From positions 868,001-932,000 of the forward strand of contig JANUBW010000001.1 in assembly GCA_024809215.1 (NCBI GenBank): a stretch of 64,000 nt of DNA, written 5' to 3'. Below the pieces are notes generated by a model. The model was given only the letters and a program-made list of their open reading frames with translations. It was not told the DNA's origin and did no database searches. The position numbers and the translations under genes were made by a program. Positions 24,348 through 37,509 of this stretch are shown here, in pieces (within the stretch, counting starts at the first letter, position 1; every line of letters starts with the position of its first letter). The stretch is from Niastella sp. OAS944 (GTDB lineage Bacteria > Bacteroidota > Bacteroidia > Chitinophagales > Chitinophagaceae).

Positions 24348-27300
24348 CTACAACATCGCCCGTATCGACGCCCTTCCTATATGTACTATTCGCGAGGCAC
24401 CGGGCTTACGGCCCTCATACTGCATACTGAACTCCAAATTATTCGAAAGCCTTTTGGTAAGATCGAGTGTCCATAAAAAGTTCTTACCGGGTTGCAATCC
24501 TTCCAGAATGATATACGATGATGAAGAATTAGTATTAGGTACACTATCAAGCGAGGAAAAACTTATGTTCGAATAAGTGAACTTCGTCATAATAGAAGTG
24601 CTTTGCAGAATATTATACTTCACATCGGTGATCAACGAGTTGGACTGCGATCTTTCCTTGCTGCCCTGCACATTTTCTTTTTCGCTGTATTTATAACCAA
24701 CGCTCGTTCTAAAATTACTCCCTTTGGTAAAAGTTAAATTTGGCTCACCTGAATATTGATTGATCTTGAAATTGCGGTTATCGAACTTGGGGTTCGATGT
24801 AATAAGTTGATTGATGCCGGTGCGGCCCGTCATTTCCAACGCAAACTTGCGGGTAATGTTCCAACGCGTACGAACCGTCCAGTCATCGAGCTTGCGGCTT
24901 TCATAACCATAGGTAAGCAACGATTTATTTCCATTACGGGCATTGGTAACATCAAAACCCCATTTAGGACTAAAGCGGTTAAACGAAAAGGTATTTACAA
25001 ATATAGATGTCAATGTAATTAACGATGTATCGTTCAACGGGGCCTTAAACGGATTGAACTGCACCAGGTCATCCGCCACCTCTTTTTTACTTATCTGCAA
25101 TGATGATTGCAGGTTGATCTTTGCAATGAACTTACGCAGGTTGTTGGCCTCAGTTAAATTAATAGCTGCGCGGGGATTTATATTAACGCTATAGTTGAAG
25201 GTATTGTAACTGGCTTTTACATACTGGTTGGTTGGGGTAAAAATGCGAATGAACTTGGCCTGGTCCTGAAACAGGGCTATCTCAAATTCATTTAACTGTT
25301 GAATACCGTCACTGTTATAATCTATCCAGGTAAACTCACCCTGGCCTGCCGGTACTTCAAGGTATGAATAGTCACGCTTTTGTTCCTGCCCCGCTCCCAC
25401 TTCGTACAACAGGTTGCCGCTAATTAATCCTTTCACAAGATTTACCTGGTATTCTGCACGGCCCAATAAACTTTCATCGGCCATTTGGCTGTTCAATGCG
25501 CTTTCCAATATCTGCAGTTTACGATAGGTACTGGTTAAACGGAACTGATGACGGGGATCTTTGGTTATTTCGCCCGTTAATGTTATGTTCTGGCTTCTGT
25601 CGGCTTTTACCAACGCAGTACCCAAAGGATATGAATTGGTACGTGTGAACCAGGTTACACCCCAGCGGTTGGGTTTTGATTGGTCACTCTTTAAAAAGGC
25701 CGATGCATTGGTAAACGAAAAGCTTTGCGTTGCCATACTATCGGAGAACTTGTTACGAATGGCATTATGTTCTACCGCATAGGCGCCACCGATGGAATAA
25801 TTCTTCAGTTTTTTAAACAGCCGCGATACATTTATCGTTGGCCGCCAGAAATAACCTTTATCGCTGGTAGCATCAATGTTCGATAAGGTGAACTGGTTAT
25901 CAAACAACCAACCACCTATATTCTGTACATGGGTAACGTTGTGCCGTATACCCGTAAAAGTGGTACCACGATTATATTCAGTAAACTGGTAGCGTAATGA
26001 GTTGCTGTTTTTATCGGCCAACTGAACACCGCCGGTAATAATATTTTCATGTTCGGGTATGGTAAGCAGTAACGGTAAACCCCAGTCGCGGGTAAACTCA
26101 ATATTACGCAGCCGCTCCAATGGTTTAAAGCGTGCATCAACATATTCATGACCTATGTTGGTGGTTAGGTTCAATCCTTTCCTTGAACCTTTAAAGGGCA
26201 TGGTGTTCTTAAAATCAACTTTACTGGCATAACCACGGTCGTTGCCTTTATCGATGGAAGAAAAAGTGTTCACATCATAATTGCTCATGGCCACTTCGGC
26301 GTTCACCACGGTATTCTTCGAAATGTTATACTCTACCCCCAGGTTGGCAACCTGTTGCTTTTTAGGTGTTACCAGGTATACAGCAGGTTCATAACTTCCC
26401 TGCTTTATGCCATTTACAGGTTCCACCCAACGGTACACTTTACCATTGGCGCCATTGAGATCGGGAATATAATTTCCATTGTTTACGCCCACTTCAATAA
26501 ACGATAAAGTATACCGGGCGCTATCGGCGTTGGTTGAGTAAACAAAAATGGAATCGCGGGAACCACCATTATATACCGTATCTATTTTTTTATACATGAT
26601 ACGGCCTATTGAGAACGTATCTATGGTTGAATATGGATAATAAGCCTGGGTAATGCTATCGCCCAGGTTCCTTAAAAATTCCTTTTGTCCCGCATCGAGG
26701 TTTTGGTTAATGGGTGAGCTTTTGGCATCGGAATTACTAAAATAGCCCAGCCGCACTTTTACCTTTTCATTGAAATTGGTTTCGTTGGTGAGGTAAATAT
26801 TTGAGTTCAGGTAATTGCGATCGGCATATTCAAATTCTACCACTATCCGTTTATCCTTGGTCACCATTTGTTTTGGGGTAAAGGAAATTTCGGCGGTATT
26901 GTAGTTGATCACATAATCCCTGTCTTCTCCACGTTGCATTAAAACGCCATCGATGTATACCCTTTCGGTATTGGCCAATACCACAAAATAGAATTCGTTG
27001 TTGGCCCCCTGTAAACGGTAAGGGCCCTGGTTGCCTTCCTGTATTGCAAGTATGTTACGGGTAAATTTACCTTTTGCAATAGAGCCGCTTACCATGGTGC
27101 GGTTTGAAATGCTATCGGTAATGGCCGTAGTGGTTTCAAAAGCTACCCCCTGCAGACGTTTGTAAAAGTTGAGGAAATAGCTTTGTTGCTGGCGAATGTC
27201 AATATCGCCCAAACTGAGCTGCCAGGTCTTTTTTCTAAACTGTAAAAAGATGCGGTCAAACTCATTCAACTGTTGGGTGGTGCCATCGGGCTGAACCGGA

Positions 27301-27860
27301 AGATTGTTATCGGTAATGGCAGCCACTATCTCAATGCTATCGGCCAGGTAGCCGCTTAGTTGTAAGTTAAGGTTACTGGTAAACACGGCATCCTGGCTAT
27401 TTCCAAATGAAATGCCGCGGCCAAAACTACCATTGTAATTGATGTTACCAAAATTGAAGAAGTTATCGCCGCCCCCTACCCCTGCATAGTCGGGCACAAA
27501 AGGCTGCCCCATGAAATTATTCATAATGCTGTCGTACTGCATTCTGCTTACGGCAGCATTCAGCCTGGTCCTAAACACCCGGAAGCGCACCACAACGCTA
27601 TCCATGGGGGGCAACTTCTTCCAGGTAAGACGGGCGTTTACAAAATCAATGTCGTATAAACTATCGGGAATACCGGCTATGAAAATGGTGCCGGGCACAA
27701 TGCTCATACTATCAAGAAGAATGGAAGACTGTTTTGCTGAGATCATTTTTTTGCGCAGGTTCGACCCCGGCAATGAAGCCGGATGCGGATTCTGGGCAGC
27801 GGCCAGCAGCCAGCCTACAGATAAACAAATGCACAGTATCAGGTTTCTCCCGATCAACAA
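24348..27860 (-). CDS. Large outer-membrane beta-barrel-like protein
   Basis: A 1170-residue exported protein that I cannot name. The signal segment CLSVGWLLAAAQ is followed by a soluble N-terminal part (about 30-350) with the segment NTERVYIDGVLMQRGEDRDY and EFEYADRNY, found in large Bacteroidota surface/outer-membrane proteins. From about 380 to the end, amphipathic strands with aromatic girdles alternate, as in an outer-membrane barrel. The start must be TTG (27860, or 27857), since an in-frame stop lies directly upstream and AAAGG precedes it. It is convergent with the coiled-coil gene and has no obvious operon partner. Confidence 0.7.
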   Translation of the reverse strand: MLIGRNLILCICLSVGWLLAAAQNPHPASLPGSNLRKKMISAKQSSILLDSMSIVPGTIFIAGIPDSLYDIDFVNARLTWKKLPPMDSVVVRFRVFRTRLNAAVSRMQYDSIMNNFMGQPFVPDYAGVGGGDNFFNFGNINYNGSFGRGISFGNSQDAVFTSNLNLQLSGYLADSIEIVAAITDNNLPVQPDGTTQQLNEFDRIFLQFRKKTWQLSLGDIDIRQQQSYFLNFYKRLQGVAFETTTAITDSISNRTMVSGSIAKGKFTRNILAIQEGNQGPYRLQGANNEFYFVVLANTERVYIDGVLMQRGEDRDYVINYNTAEISFTPKQMVTKDKRIVVEFEYADRNYLNSNIYLTNETNFNEKVKVRLGYFSNSDAKSSPINQNLDAGQKEFLRNLGDSITQAYYPYSTIDTFSIGRIMYKKIDTVYNGGSRDSIFVYSTNADSARYTLSFIEVGVNNGNYIPDLNGANGKVYRWVEPVNGIKQGSYEPAVYLVTPKKQQVANLGVEYNISKNTVVNAEVAMSNYDVNTFSSIDKGNDRGYASKVDFKNTMPFKGSRKGLNLTTNIGHEYVDARFKPLERLRNIEFTRDWGLPLLLTIPEHENIITGGVQLADKNSNSLRYQFTEYNRGTTFTGIRHNVTHVQNIGGWLFDNQFTLSNIDATSDKGYFWRPTINVSRLFKKLKNYSIGGAYAVEHNAIRNKFSDSMATQSFSFTNASAFLKSDQSKPNRWGVTWFTRTNSYPLGTALVKADRSQNITLTGEITKDPRHQFRLTSTYRKLQILESALNSQMADESLLGRAEYQVNLVKGLISGNLLYEVGAGQEQKRDYSYLEVPAGQGEFTWIDYNSDGIQQLNEFEIALFQDQAKFIRIFTPTNQYVKASYNTFNYSVNINPRAAINLTEANNLRKFIAKINLQSSLQISKKEVADDLVQFNPFKAPLNDTSLITLTSIFVNTFSFNRFSPKWGFDVTNARNGNKSLLTYGYESRKLDDWTVRTRWNITRKFALEMTGRTGINQLITSNPKFDNRNFKINQYSGEPNLTFTKGSNFRTSVGYKYSEKENVQGSKERSQSNSLITDVKYNILQSTSIMTKFTYSNISFSSLDSVPNTNSSSSYIILEGLQPGKNFLWTLDLTKRLSNNLEFSMQYEGRKPGASRIVHIGRASIRAML

Positions 27861-28018
27861 CCTTTAGTTTGATTTTAAGCTATCTTTTCAAGAGAGGGTA
27901 TTACGTTTTCTTTTGAAAAGACGTTGGTTTGGTAGCCTCGCTGATCCTCAATAGCGCTTAAAGTTAGCATTTATTGCATGAACTGGCATTTTATCGATGT
28001 GTAAGTAGCTTGAATCGA

Positions 28019-28741
28019 TCATTTTACAGGCGTAAAGCTCAAAATATAATTTGAACGGGTCTTTTGTAGCGTGAGGCCATGTACCTTTTCGCAGCTGAGG
28101 TTGTTGCGGGTGGCCAGGTCGCGCATGGCCTGTTCGGATACACGCAGCAGCTTTACCTGTTTTGAAATAGTGCGGTAATCAGAGAACAACAGGTAATATA
28201 TAAAACCTATAAAGGCCCCTATGCGGCCCTTTTTTATACAATGAATCAGCAGCGTAAGTACGTCTTTCTTATTGTTAGTGTTCTCATCAAGCACATCAGA
28301 CACTATTATCATCCCCTGCTCCTTCATATAAACACTCAATAATTTTATAATATCTTCCAGCTCGCTTACACTTTTGAGATATTGCGTAACACTTAAGAAC
28401 AGAATATAATCAAATCGCTTTCCGCTCAACTGTTCTTCCAGTATTTTCTTATTGATAGTAGTATCGGTAGTTATTACGGTAAATAGCGAATCAGGATGGT
28501 TTCTGCGGCATTCTTCTATAAAGAACTCATTTATATCAGCCCCGGTTATACGTATCTTTTTGGGGGCCAGCGAATCGGCTACAAAACCGGGCCCACAGCC
28601 ATAATCGAATATTTCGTCGGCTGGCTTTAAATGATATATTTTTTCAATATTGAGAACAAAATAGCGGGTAGCCATTTTCATGACTGCATAGAAGGATTTC
28701 CTTTCACCTTTCCAGAAGTTATCCCAGCCAGTTGAACCCAT
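28019..28741 (-). CDS. Class I SAM-dependent methyltransferase
   Basis: A 240-residue soluble methyltransferase. Motif I EIFDYGCGPGFVA is at about 42-54, the acidic residue after strand 2 in ITGADIN, and motif IV/V around FDYILFLSVTQYLKSVSELEDI. The substrate is unknown. The gene begins 25 nt downstream of a perfect hexamer tandem repeat, which could change promoter spacing. It forms no visible operon; the ABC-F gene upstream has its own terminator. Confidence 0.85.
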   Translation of the reverse strand: MGSTGWDNFWKGERKSFYAVMKMATRYFVLNIEKIYHLKPADEIFDYGCGPGFVADSLAPKKIRITGADINEFFIEECRRNHPDSLFTVITTDTTINKKILEEQLSGKRFDYILFLSVTQYLKSVSELEDIIKLLSVYMKEQGMIIVSDVLDENTNNKKDVLTLLIHCIKKGRIGAFIGFIYYLLFSDYRTISKQVKLLRVSEQAMRDLATRNNLSCEKVHGLTLQKTRSNYILSFTPVK

Positions 28742-28765
28742 AATGGCAAGTTATAGTATTGGTTG

Positions 28766-28795
28766 TCTGATTCTGATTCTGATTCTGATTCTGAT
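28766..28795. repeat. Perfect hexamer microsatellite (TCTGAT x5)
   Basis: Five exact copies of TCTGAT, 30 bp, 25 nt upstream of the methyltransferase start on the minus strand. On that strand the array is followed by TAACTTG, close to a -7 box, so the repeat occupies the spacer/-33 region. Confidence 0.85.
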
Positions 28796-28854
28796 TCCTA
28801 GTGATGCTTGTAGCAATATAAATAATAATTTGTTACTACTTCTGTTATCAAAAT

Positions 28855-28890
28855 AAAAAACCCCGCTATGGTTTTACCGTAGCGGGGTTA
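28855..28890 (-). terminator. Rho-independent terminator of the ABC-F gene
   Basis: CCCCGCTA and TAGCGGGG pair around GGTTTTACC. On the minus strand a T run follows. Confidence 0.85.
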
Positions 28891-28911
28891 TAAGTATGTT
28901 GGGTATAATGA

Positions 28912-30585
<1,674 letters not shown>

Positions 30586-30626
30586 TTAGGAATTACGTAT
30601 TTGTGGGTTTCGTTAAAAAGTATTCA

Positions 30627-32117
30627 CTATTTCACCGAATTTAAAATGGCAGGAACATCAACCAGTAAAATGCTGCTGTTCAGCACTTCATGGGAATTTA
30701 TGTAGGCTTCTTTGCCGGCCCATTGCTTAACAGCCACCCCCTCAGCCTGCTGCCGGTTTCCGGTAATCTCATAAATAAGCTGTTTTGACAGGGGTTCCGG
30801 TACCCAATCCCTGAAAGTTGACGAAACGCCCAGCTCATCCATTGAACGGTTAACTTTATATTTTTCGGCCACAAGATCTTCTGAAGGCCGAATAAAATGA
30901 ATGGTTTGTATGCTACTATTGAAATGCTGTTTGAAATATGTTTTAATGGCTGCAGTTTCATCTTCGATGGGGCGAAGGAAAACCTGTTGAAAGTTATAAC
31001 GGGCGCACAAGGCAAAAAAGCATATCATAGCAACTCCCGCAATTTGTAACACTTTTTTGTTCTTTATAAAGAACAAAGCCATATCTAAACAAACAATGAA
31101 CACACAAAGGTTCAATGCCATCAATGTTCTGTTAGAAGCAAAGCCTTCTTTTATTAACAAAGGCGGCAGGTACGATATTACCCAGAAACTACCAACGACG
31201 GCCAGGTATTTAACAGCAAGCTGCCATTTTTGAATACCGAACCTGATAAAGGCAAGCACCACCAGCGCCAACAGCATTAATGGATAATACACTTTAGAAA
31301 TGGGGCTGTCTTCATTTGTAAGCAGTGTGAACCGGAAGCTTCTTTCCAAAGGCCTGGTAAGAAAGAACATCAGTTTCTGTGGGTGCAGATAAAATGTGTT
31401 GCGGTTTGGTTCATGTATGTTATCGAAAATACTAAAGGTTAGTTTATACAACAGGAAATACACCCCATAAATAACCAGATGAAATGCCATACCCAAAACC
31501 AACACCCTGTCTTTTCTGGTTGTGAATGGATTAAGAAAATGAATCAGGAACGGGATCAGAAAACAGGCATAGGCACTCTGGTAAAAAAATAAAGACGCCA
31601 CGGCCAGCACCGCGGAAACTAAACCTGCCAATATTCGTTTACCTGGTTTATTCTCCTGAATGCCTTTTAAGGCAATAGCACCTGATAATAATGCAATAGT
31701 GTCGGCTATAAAGAACTGCATACAGGAAGCCCATTGAACCGATACAATAAAAGGTAAACTGGTAACCAGGTATACACAGGTAAAAAATGGCAGGTACTCA
31801 TAAGCAGGCACATTGGCAACCAACCGCTTAATAACCGAATACCAAACCGGCAAACAAAGCAACCAACCCAAAAGGGAGATCACACGAAGCCGGGTTACCT
31901 CACTTATGGTATCGATGTTTTTAAATAACCAGCTGTGCATTTGTTCTGCTAACAAGCGGCCATCATCGGTAAACAATTGTAAATTGGGAATAGTATGATA
32001 TTGCCAGAGCTCTGTTGCTTCGTCGGTAAAAATGTAGGTGCTATTAAAAAGAGGCAGGAATATACAAAGCACAAGCAGCCAGAGAATCCCTAGTAAGTAG
32101 AAGTCTTTACGTACCAT
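30627..32117 (-). CDS. GT-C-like polytopic membrane protein (tandem paralog 1)
   Basis: A 496-residue protein with about 10-11 membrane helices. An early loop holds IFTDEATELW and later DDGRLL, the placement of acidic residues expected for GT-C glycosyltransferases of the GtrII type; this is inference. The C-terminal soluble tail (about 400-496) has IHFIRPSED and FRDWVPEPL. The next gene upstream encodes a clear paralog with the same motifs in the same places. The ATG at 32117 is preferred to an in-frame TTG at 32126. Confidence 0.7.
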   Translation of the reverse strand: MVRKDFYLLGILWLLVLCIFLPLFNSTYIFTDEATELWQYHTIPNLQLFTDDGRLLAEQMHSWLFKNIDTISEVTRLRVISLLGWLLCLPVWYSVIKRLVANVPAYEYLPFFTCVYLVTSLPFIVSVQWASCMQFFIADTIALLSGAIALKGIQENKPGKRILAGLVSAVLAVASLFFYQSAYACFLIPFLIHFLNPFTTRKDRVLVLGMAFHLVIYGVYFLLYKLTFSIFDNIHEPNRNTFYLHPQKLMFFLTRPLERSFRFTLLTNEDSPISKVYYPLMLLALVVLAFIRFGIQKWQLAVKYLAVVGSFWVISYLPPLLIKEGFASNRTLMALNLCVFIVCLDMALFFIKNKKVLQIAGVAMICFFALCARYNFQQVFLRPIEDETAAIKTYFKQHFNSSIQTIHFIRPSEDLVAEKYKVNRSMDELGVSSTFRDWVPEPLSKQLIYEITGNRQQAEGVAVKQWAGKEAYINSHEVLNSSILLVDVPAILNSVK

Positions 32118-32319
32118 ATATAGCAAGCCTTATGGCAATACACACCTATTTCAGTTAATGGTTGTTTTAACTGAAGGCCTTTCTGGTTAAACAATATTAG
32201 TTGCATAAGTAAAACCAGAAAATTGCTACCACCCCTACTACGTTAAGGGAATTTTAAGGAAACTAATCTAAAGTTAACAGCGCTCTAATGCATTTCTAAT
32301 TTCGTAAAAGGGTTGGCAG

Positions 32320-33837
32320 TTAATGGTTAGCGATATTACTGTCGCCAGATATTAGTTCTGGCATATTTACCAACAACGTGTTGGTGGTTACCTGCTCGCC
32401 CGAGGCTTTGTAGCTTTCTTCATTTTCCCAGTACTTTACAATTAGGCTGTTGGCCACTTCCCTGTTGCCTGTTTTTTCGTATACCAGTAGTTTGGTTAAT
32501 GCCTCGGGCACCCAGTCAAAAAATGTAGACGGCACGCCAAATTCATCCATAGAAAATGCAATATGGTACTTCTTTCTAAAAGCATCTTCCGTTGGCTGAA
32601 TGAAGTGAATGGTAGTAATATTGTTGTTATAATGTTGTAGAATGTACCCCTTAACGCTTGTATATTCTTCATGTATGGGTTGCAGGAATACTTTGTTGAA
32701 ATTATACCAGCCTGCGATACATAAAACGGCAGCAACAACAAAGCCTGCCACCCGGCGAACCGGTACGCTTTTCACTATATACATTACCATTTCGGCACAG
32801 GCCAACCATACACACATATCAACAGCAAGCAGCGTTCTGTTCGAAGAATAATTTTCCTTTACTACCAGCCCCGGAACATAAGCTACCAGATAAACCAGCG
32901 ATGCTGCAGCAACATATTTCACAGCCAGCATCCTGTTCATTTTTCCGAACCTGATAAACGCAAGCGCTACCCAGCCTGCAAGCAACACAAAATACATAAC
33001 CAGGCCAAGTATGTTGTCGTTATTTATAACAAGGTTAAACCAAAATGCCCGTTTTAACGGTTGCCACAAAAACCAGATGATCTTAATTGGGTTAAGCGAA
33101 ACACCTGTACGGGCATCGCCCGGTATATGATTAATGGTTAAATAGATCTTGAACACCACAAAGTAAACCGCATACATCAAAAAATAAAAGGCCAGTCCTT
33201 TTATAAATACCACATCTTTTCCTGTTGTATGTGCGCTTACATAATGAAACAGAAAGGGAATCAAAAAGCATCCAAACCCGCTTTGGTACGACGATAGCGA
33301 GATCATGGCGGCAAGGGTGGCACCCAGTGCTGCTAAAAATGGCACTGCCAGCCATCTTTCCTTATCCATTATTGCCCTGTACAGAATGGCGCCCGATACT
33401 AAACCGGCAGTATTGGCAATGGGTAACTCTATACAGGAGGCCCATTGCACGGTGATTGAAAACTGTAAACTGGTTACAAGGTAAAGACAGGTAAAAAAAG
33501 GCAGGTAGCCGTAACCGGCGCCATTAGCCGTAATGCGTTTTATGATCACATACCACACCGGTACACACAAAATCCACATGGCAAGTGCAAAGATCCTTAT
33601 ATTGGTTATATCATGTATCGAGTTGGCCGCCTTAAATGACTTCCCTATCAACAGCTCAGTGATCCACCTTCCCTGAATGGCAAACATAATAAATCCGCTG
33701 TCCGGTCTGTAATTCCAGAGCTGAACAGCTTCATCAGTATATACGTATTCAGTATAAAAAAGAGGATAAAATATCAGCAGTACCACCAGGTACAAAAAAG
33801 CCAGCAGGAACAGGTCTTTGCGTTGGAGTGCGGTCAT
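32320..33837 (-). CDS. GT-C-like polytopic membrane protein (tandem paralog 2)
   Basis: A 505-residue paralog of the downstream gene with the same topology, TDEA at 34-37, QGRW at 55-58, SVQWASC-like TVQWASC, and a C-terminal tail with IHFIQPTED and FFDWVPEAL. Conservation is strongest in the tail, weaker in the helices. It probably transfers or flips a lipid-linked sugar; neither donor nor acceptor can be read. The two genes are separated by 202 nt, so each may have its own promoter. Confidence 0.7.
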   Translation of the reverse strand: MTALQRKDLFLLAFLYLVVLLIFYPLFYTEYVYTDEAVQLWNYRPDSGFIMFAIQGRWITELLIGKSFKAANSIHDITNIRIFALAMWILCVPVWYVIIKRITANGAGYGYLPFFTCLYLVTSLQFSITVQWASCIELPIANTAGLVSGAILYRAIMDKERWLAVPFLAALGATLAAMISLSSYQSGFGCFLIPFLFHYVSAHTTGKDVVFIKGLAFYFLMYAVYFVVFKIYLTINHIPGDARTGVSLNPIKIIWFLWQPLKRAFWFNLVINNDNILGLVMYFVLLAGWVALAFIRFGKMNRMLAVKYVAAASLVYLVAYVPGLVVKENYSSNRTLLAVDMCVWLACAEMVMYIVKSVPVRRVAGFVVAAVLCIAGWYNFNKVFLQPIHEEYTSVKGYILQHYNNNITTIHFIQPTEDAFRKKYHIAFSMDEFGVPSTFFDWVPEALTKLLVYEKTGNREVANSLIVKYWENEESYKASGEQVTTNTLLVNMPELISGDSNIANH

Positions 33838-33899
33838 AATGATGGTTATATAGAATTGATTTGCACCAAATTACTTAATAAAGTTGACAGGCTGCCAGC

Positions 33900-33937
33900 A
33901 AAAAAAAAGGGTTGATAAGTTTACCTTACCAACCCTG
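33900..33937 (-). terminator. Rho-independent terminator of the sdhCAB operon
   Basis: AGGGTTG (33908-33914) and CAACCCT (33930-33936) form the stem. On the minus strand a run of eight T residues follows. Confidence 0.85.
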
Positions 33938-33958
33938 TTACATATTTAATCTTTCAAC

Positions 33959-34708
<750 letters not shown>

Positions 34709-34752
34709 TGTATAGTGCTCCATTATAATCGTGTTAATTAGATTTGAAAATA

Positions 34753-36741
34753 TTATTTATAGCTACGCTGAGTTGGTTTTGCAACTTCAAAATTCAACTC
34801 TTCTTTGTGTAACTGCCATTCGCTTTCGCCTTTGAATTCCCAGGCAGAAACATACTTGAAATTTACATCATCACGTTGCGCTTCGCCTTCATCTGTTTGT
34901 GACTCTTCGCGGAAGTGGCCACCACAGCTTTCTTTGCGGTTAAGTGCATCTTTACACATAAGCTCACCCAGCTCAATGAAATCGGCAACCCGGTTGGCTT
35001 TGTCAAGCTCGGGGTTCATTTCATTGATGCCGCCGGGGATGCGTACATCGCTCCAGAATTCTTTTTTCAGTTGTTGAATTTCAACGATAGCTTCTTTCAA
35101 ACCTTGCTCGTTACGGGCCATACCACATTTATCCCACATGATCTTGCCAAGGCGTTTATGCAAACTTTCAACTGATTGTGTTCCTTTAATGCTCATCAGT
35201 TTTTCGATGCGGTCGCGAACAGCTTTTTCTGTTTCAACAAACGCAGGGTGATCTAATGAAATAGGCTTGGTAGCAATTTCATCGGCCAGGTAATTACCAA
35301 TGGTATAAGGAATTACAAAGTAACCATCGGCCAGGCCCTGCATCAGTGCAGAAGCACCCAAACGGTTGGCGCCGTGGTCGCTGAAGTTAGCTTCACCCAG
35401 TGCATATAAACCAGGAATTGAGGTCATCAGTTCATAATCGACCCACAAACCACCCATGGTATAGTGTACCGCAGGGTAAATACGCATTGGTACTTCATAT
35501 GGGTTTTCACCGGTGATCTTTTCATACATATCGAAAAGGTTACCGTATTTCTCTTTTACTACATCGACGCCATGTTTGCGAATAACTTCAGCCGAAGGAT
35601 TATCGATACCCAGCTTACCGCATTCAATTTTACCATAGCGTACAATGGCAGCTGCATAATCGAGGTAAACGGCCTGTTTTGAAGAACCTACGCCATAACC
35701 GGCATCGCAACGCTCTTTGGCGGCACGGCTGGCCACGTCGCGTGGTACCAGGTTACCGAAGGCAGGATATCTTCTTTCGAGGTAATAATCTCTTTCTTCT
35801 TCGGGGATGTCGCTGGGTTTGCGGTTATCGCCCTGTTTTTTGGGTACCCAAATGCGGCCGTCGTTACGCAGTGATTCTGACATCAGCGTAAGTTTCGACT
35901 GGTGGTCACCACTTACCGGAATACAGGTTGGGTGAATTTGAGTATAGCAGGGATTACCAAAATAAGCGCCTTTGCGGTGTGCTTTCCAGGCAGCAGTTAC
36001 GTTGCTACCCATGGCGTTGGTACTTAAATAAAATACGTTGCCATAGCCACCCGAACATAACAACACGGCGTGTCCGAAATGTCTTTCCAGTTCACCGGTA
36101 ATAAGGTTACGAACGATGACACCACGGCATTTATCAACACCTTTATCATCTTTCACCATCACAATATCCAGCATTTCGTGACGGGTATACATGGTAACAT
36201 TACCAAGTGAAACCTGTCTTTCCAATTGCTGGTAAGCGCCAATCAACAACTGCTGACCGGTTTGGCCTGCAGCGTAGAAAGTACGTTGTACCTGTGTACC
36301 ACCAAATGAACGGTTGCTGAGCAAGCCGCCATATTCGCGGGCAAAGGGAACACCCTGCGCCACGCATTGGTCAATAATATTAGCGCTCACTTCGGCCAGG
36401 CGGTGAACGTTGGCCTCGCGGGCACGGTAGTCGCCACCTTTAATAGTATCGTAGAACAAACGGAAAACTGAATCACCGTCGTTTTGATAGTTTTTTGCAG
36501 CATTGATACCACCCTGTGCGGCAATTGAGTGTGCACGACGGGGTGAATCCTGAAAACAAAATGCTTTTACTTTATATCCCAGTTCGCCTAGTGTAGCAGC
36601 TGCAGAAGCACCGGCCAGTCCGGTTCCTATTATAATAATTTCCAGCTTGCGTTTATTAGCGGGGTTTACCAGTTTACAATGTCCCTTATAATCGGTCCAC
36701 TTCAGATCTAACTGCCCTGCGGGAATTCTTGAATTAAGCAT
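34753..36741 (-). CDS. sdhA: Succinate dehydrogenase/fumarate reductase flavoprotein subunit
   Basis: A 662-residue FAD subunit that oxidises succinate. FAD-binding [10 protein letters not shown] is near residue 38, and the flavin-linking His region is [15 protein letters not shown]. The active-site region is in the second half ([24 protein letters not shown]). It is longer than the proteobacterial SdhA (about 590) and of the size typical of the Bacteroidota/Bacillus type paired with a five-helix cytochrome b558. It lies between sdhC and sdhB. Confidence 0.96.
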   Translation of the reverse strand: MLNSRIPAGQLDLKWTDYKGHCKLVNPANKRKLEIIIIGTGLAGASAAATLGELGYKVKAFCFQDSPRRAHSIAAQGGINAAKNYQNDGDSVFRLFYDTIKGGDYRAREANVHRLAEVSANIIDQCVAQGVPFAREYGGLLSNRSFGGTQVQRTFYAAGQTGQQLLIGAYQQLERQVSLGNVTMYTRHEMLDIVMVKDDKGVDKCRGVIVRNLITGELERHFGHAVLLCSGGYGNVFYLSTNAMGSNVTAAWKAHRKGAYFGNPCYTQIHPTCIPVSGDHQSKLTLMSESLRNDGRIWVPKKQGDNRKPSDIPEEERDYYLERRYPAFGNLVPRDVASRAAKERCDAGYGVGSSKQAVYLDYAAAIVRYGKIECGKLGIDNPSAEVIRKHGVDVVKEKYGNLFDMYEKITGENPYEVPMRIYPAVHYTMGGLWVDYELMTSIPGLYALGEANFSDHGANRLGASALMQGLADGYFVIPYTIGNYLADEIATKPISLDHPAFVETEKAVRDRIEKLMSIKGTQSVESLHKRLGKIMWDKCGMARNEQGLKEAIVEIQQLKKEFWSDVRIPGGINEMNPELDKANRVADFIELGELMCKDALNRKESCGGHFREESQTDEGEAQRDDVNFKYVSAWEFKGESEWQLHKEELNFEVAKPTQRSYK

Positions 36742-36795
36742 ATCTAGAGTTTCTTTTTTTAAAATTAATGTGGAGATGGTTGATAGCGGTGCTGG

Positions 36796-37509
36796 TTAAC
36801 TATTAGTTACCCAGCCAAAGAAAATGCTGATGGGCATTAAAGCAAAGATCAAAGGAACTATAATTGAGAAACCGATGCCCACGCTTTGTACCAGCGCTAA
36901 CCATTTTTTGTTGTGAACACCTACGGTCCTGAAAGAGCTTTGGAAACCGTGAAGCAGGTGCCAGGCAAGCGAGAAACAACCCAGAATATATAAAATTACC
37001 ACATACCCATTTTGAAACACTTCCACCATCTTGCTGAAAACATCGTGCATCGCGTTACCATTGTAAGAGACTTCGCTCAATGTTGTTTCGTAAGTGATGC
37101 GTGAAGGAACCCAGAAGTGGGCAATGTGAACGATTAAAAAGAGGAGGATCAATGTACCCAGTAAGCCCATTGATTTTTTGTACCAGGCGCTTCCTTTGCT
37201 GCCCATGCTTACTGCATAACCTTCTTTGCGGCGGCTGCGGTTTTGCGCTTCGAGCATATAGCCCTGTACAATGTGAAGAATGATTCCAGCGAAAAGACCA
37301 ATTTCCATTAAACGGATCACATAAGACGCGCCCATAAAATGAGCAGCTTTGTTGAACATTTCACCGTTGTCATCAGGATCAACCATATCAGCGAAGATAC
37401 AGGCGTTGATCCCTACGTGTACGATCAGAAAGGAGATCAGGAACAATCCGGTAAATGCCATTACGAACTTTTTACCTACCGAAGACGTGAAGAACTCAGA
37501 CCATTTCAT
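36796..37509 (-). CDS. sdhC: Succinate dehydrogenase cytochrome b558 subunit
   Basis: A 237-residue inner-membrane anchor with about five helices that carries heme b and reacts with menaquinone. The N-terminus MKWSEFFTSSVGKKFVMA is the family opening; conserved histidines lie in LIVHVGIN, IILHIVQGY, LIVHIAHFW and LLHGFQSS. I chose the ATG at 37509 (start of that motif) and not 37530. It is the first gene of the operon; 466 nt of non-coding DNA separate it from the divergent accD. Confidence 0.93.
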   Translation of the reverse strand: MKWSEFFTSSVGKKFVMAFTGLFLISFLIVHVGINACIFADMVDPDDNGEMFNKAAHFMGASYVIRLMEIGLFAGIILHIVQGYMLEAQNRSRRKEGYAVSMGSKGSAWYKKSMGLLGTLILLFLIVHIAHFWVPSRITYETTLSEVSYNGNAMHDVFSKMVEVFQNGYVVILYILGCFSLAWHLLHGFQSSFRTVGVHNKKWLALVQSVGIGFSIIVPLIFALMPISIFFGWVTNS

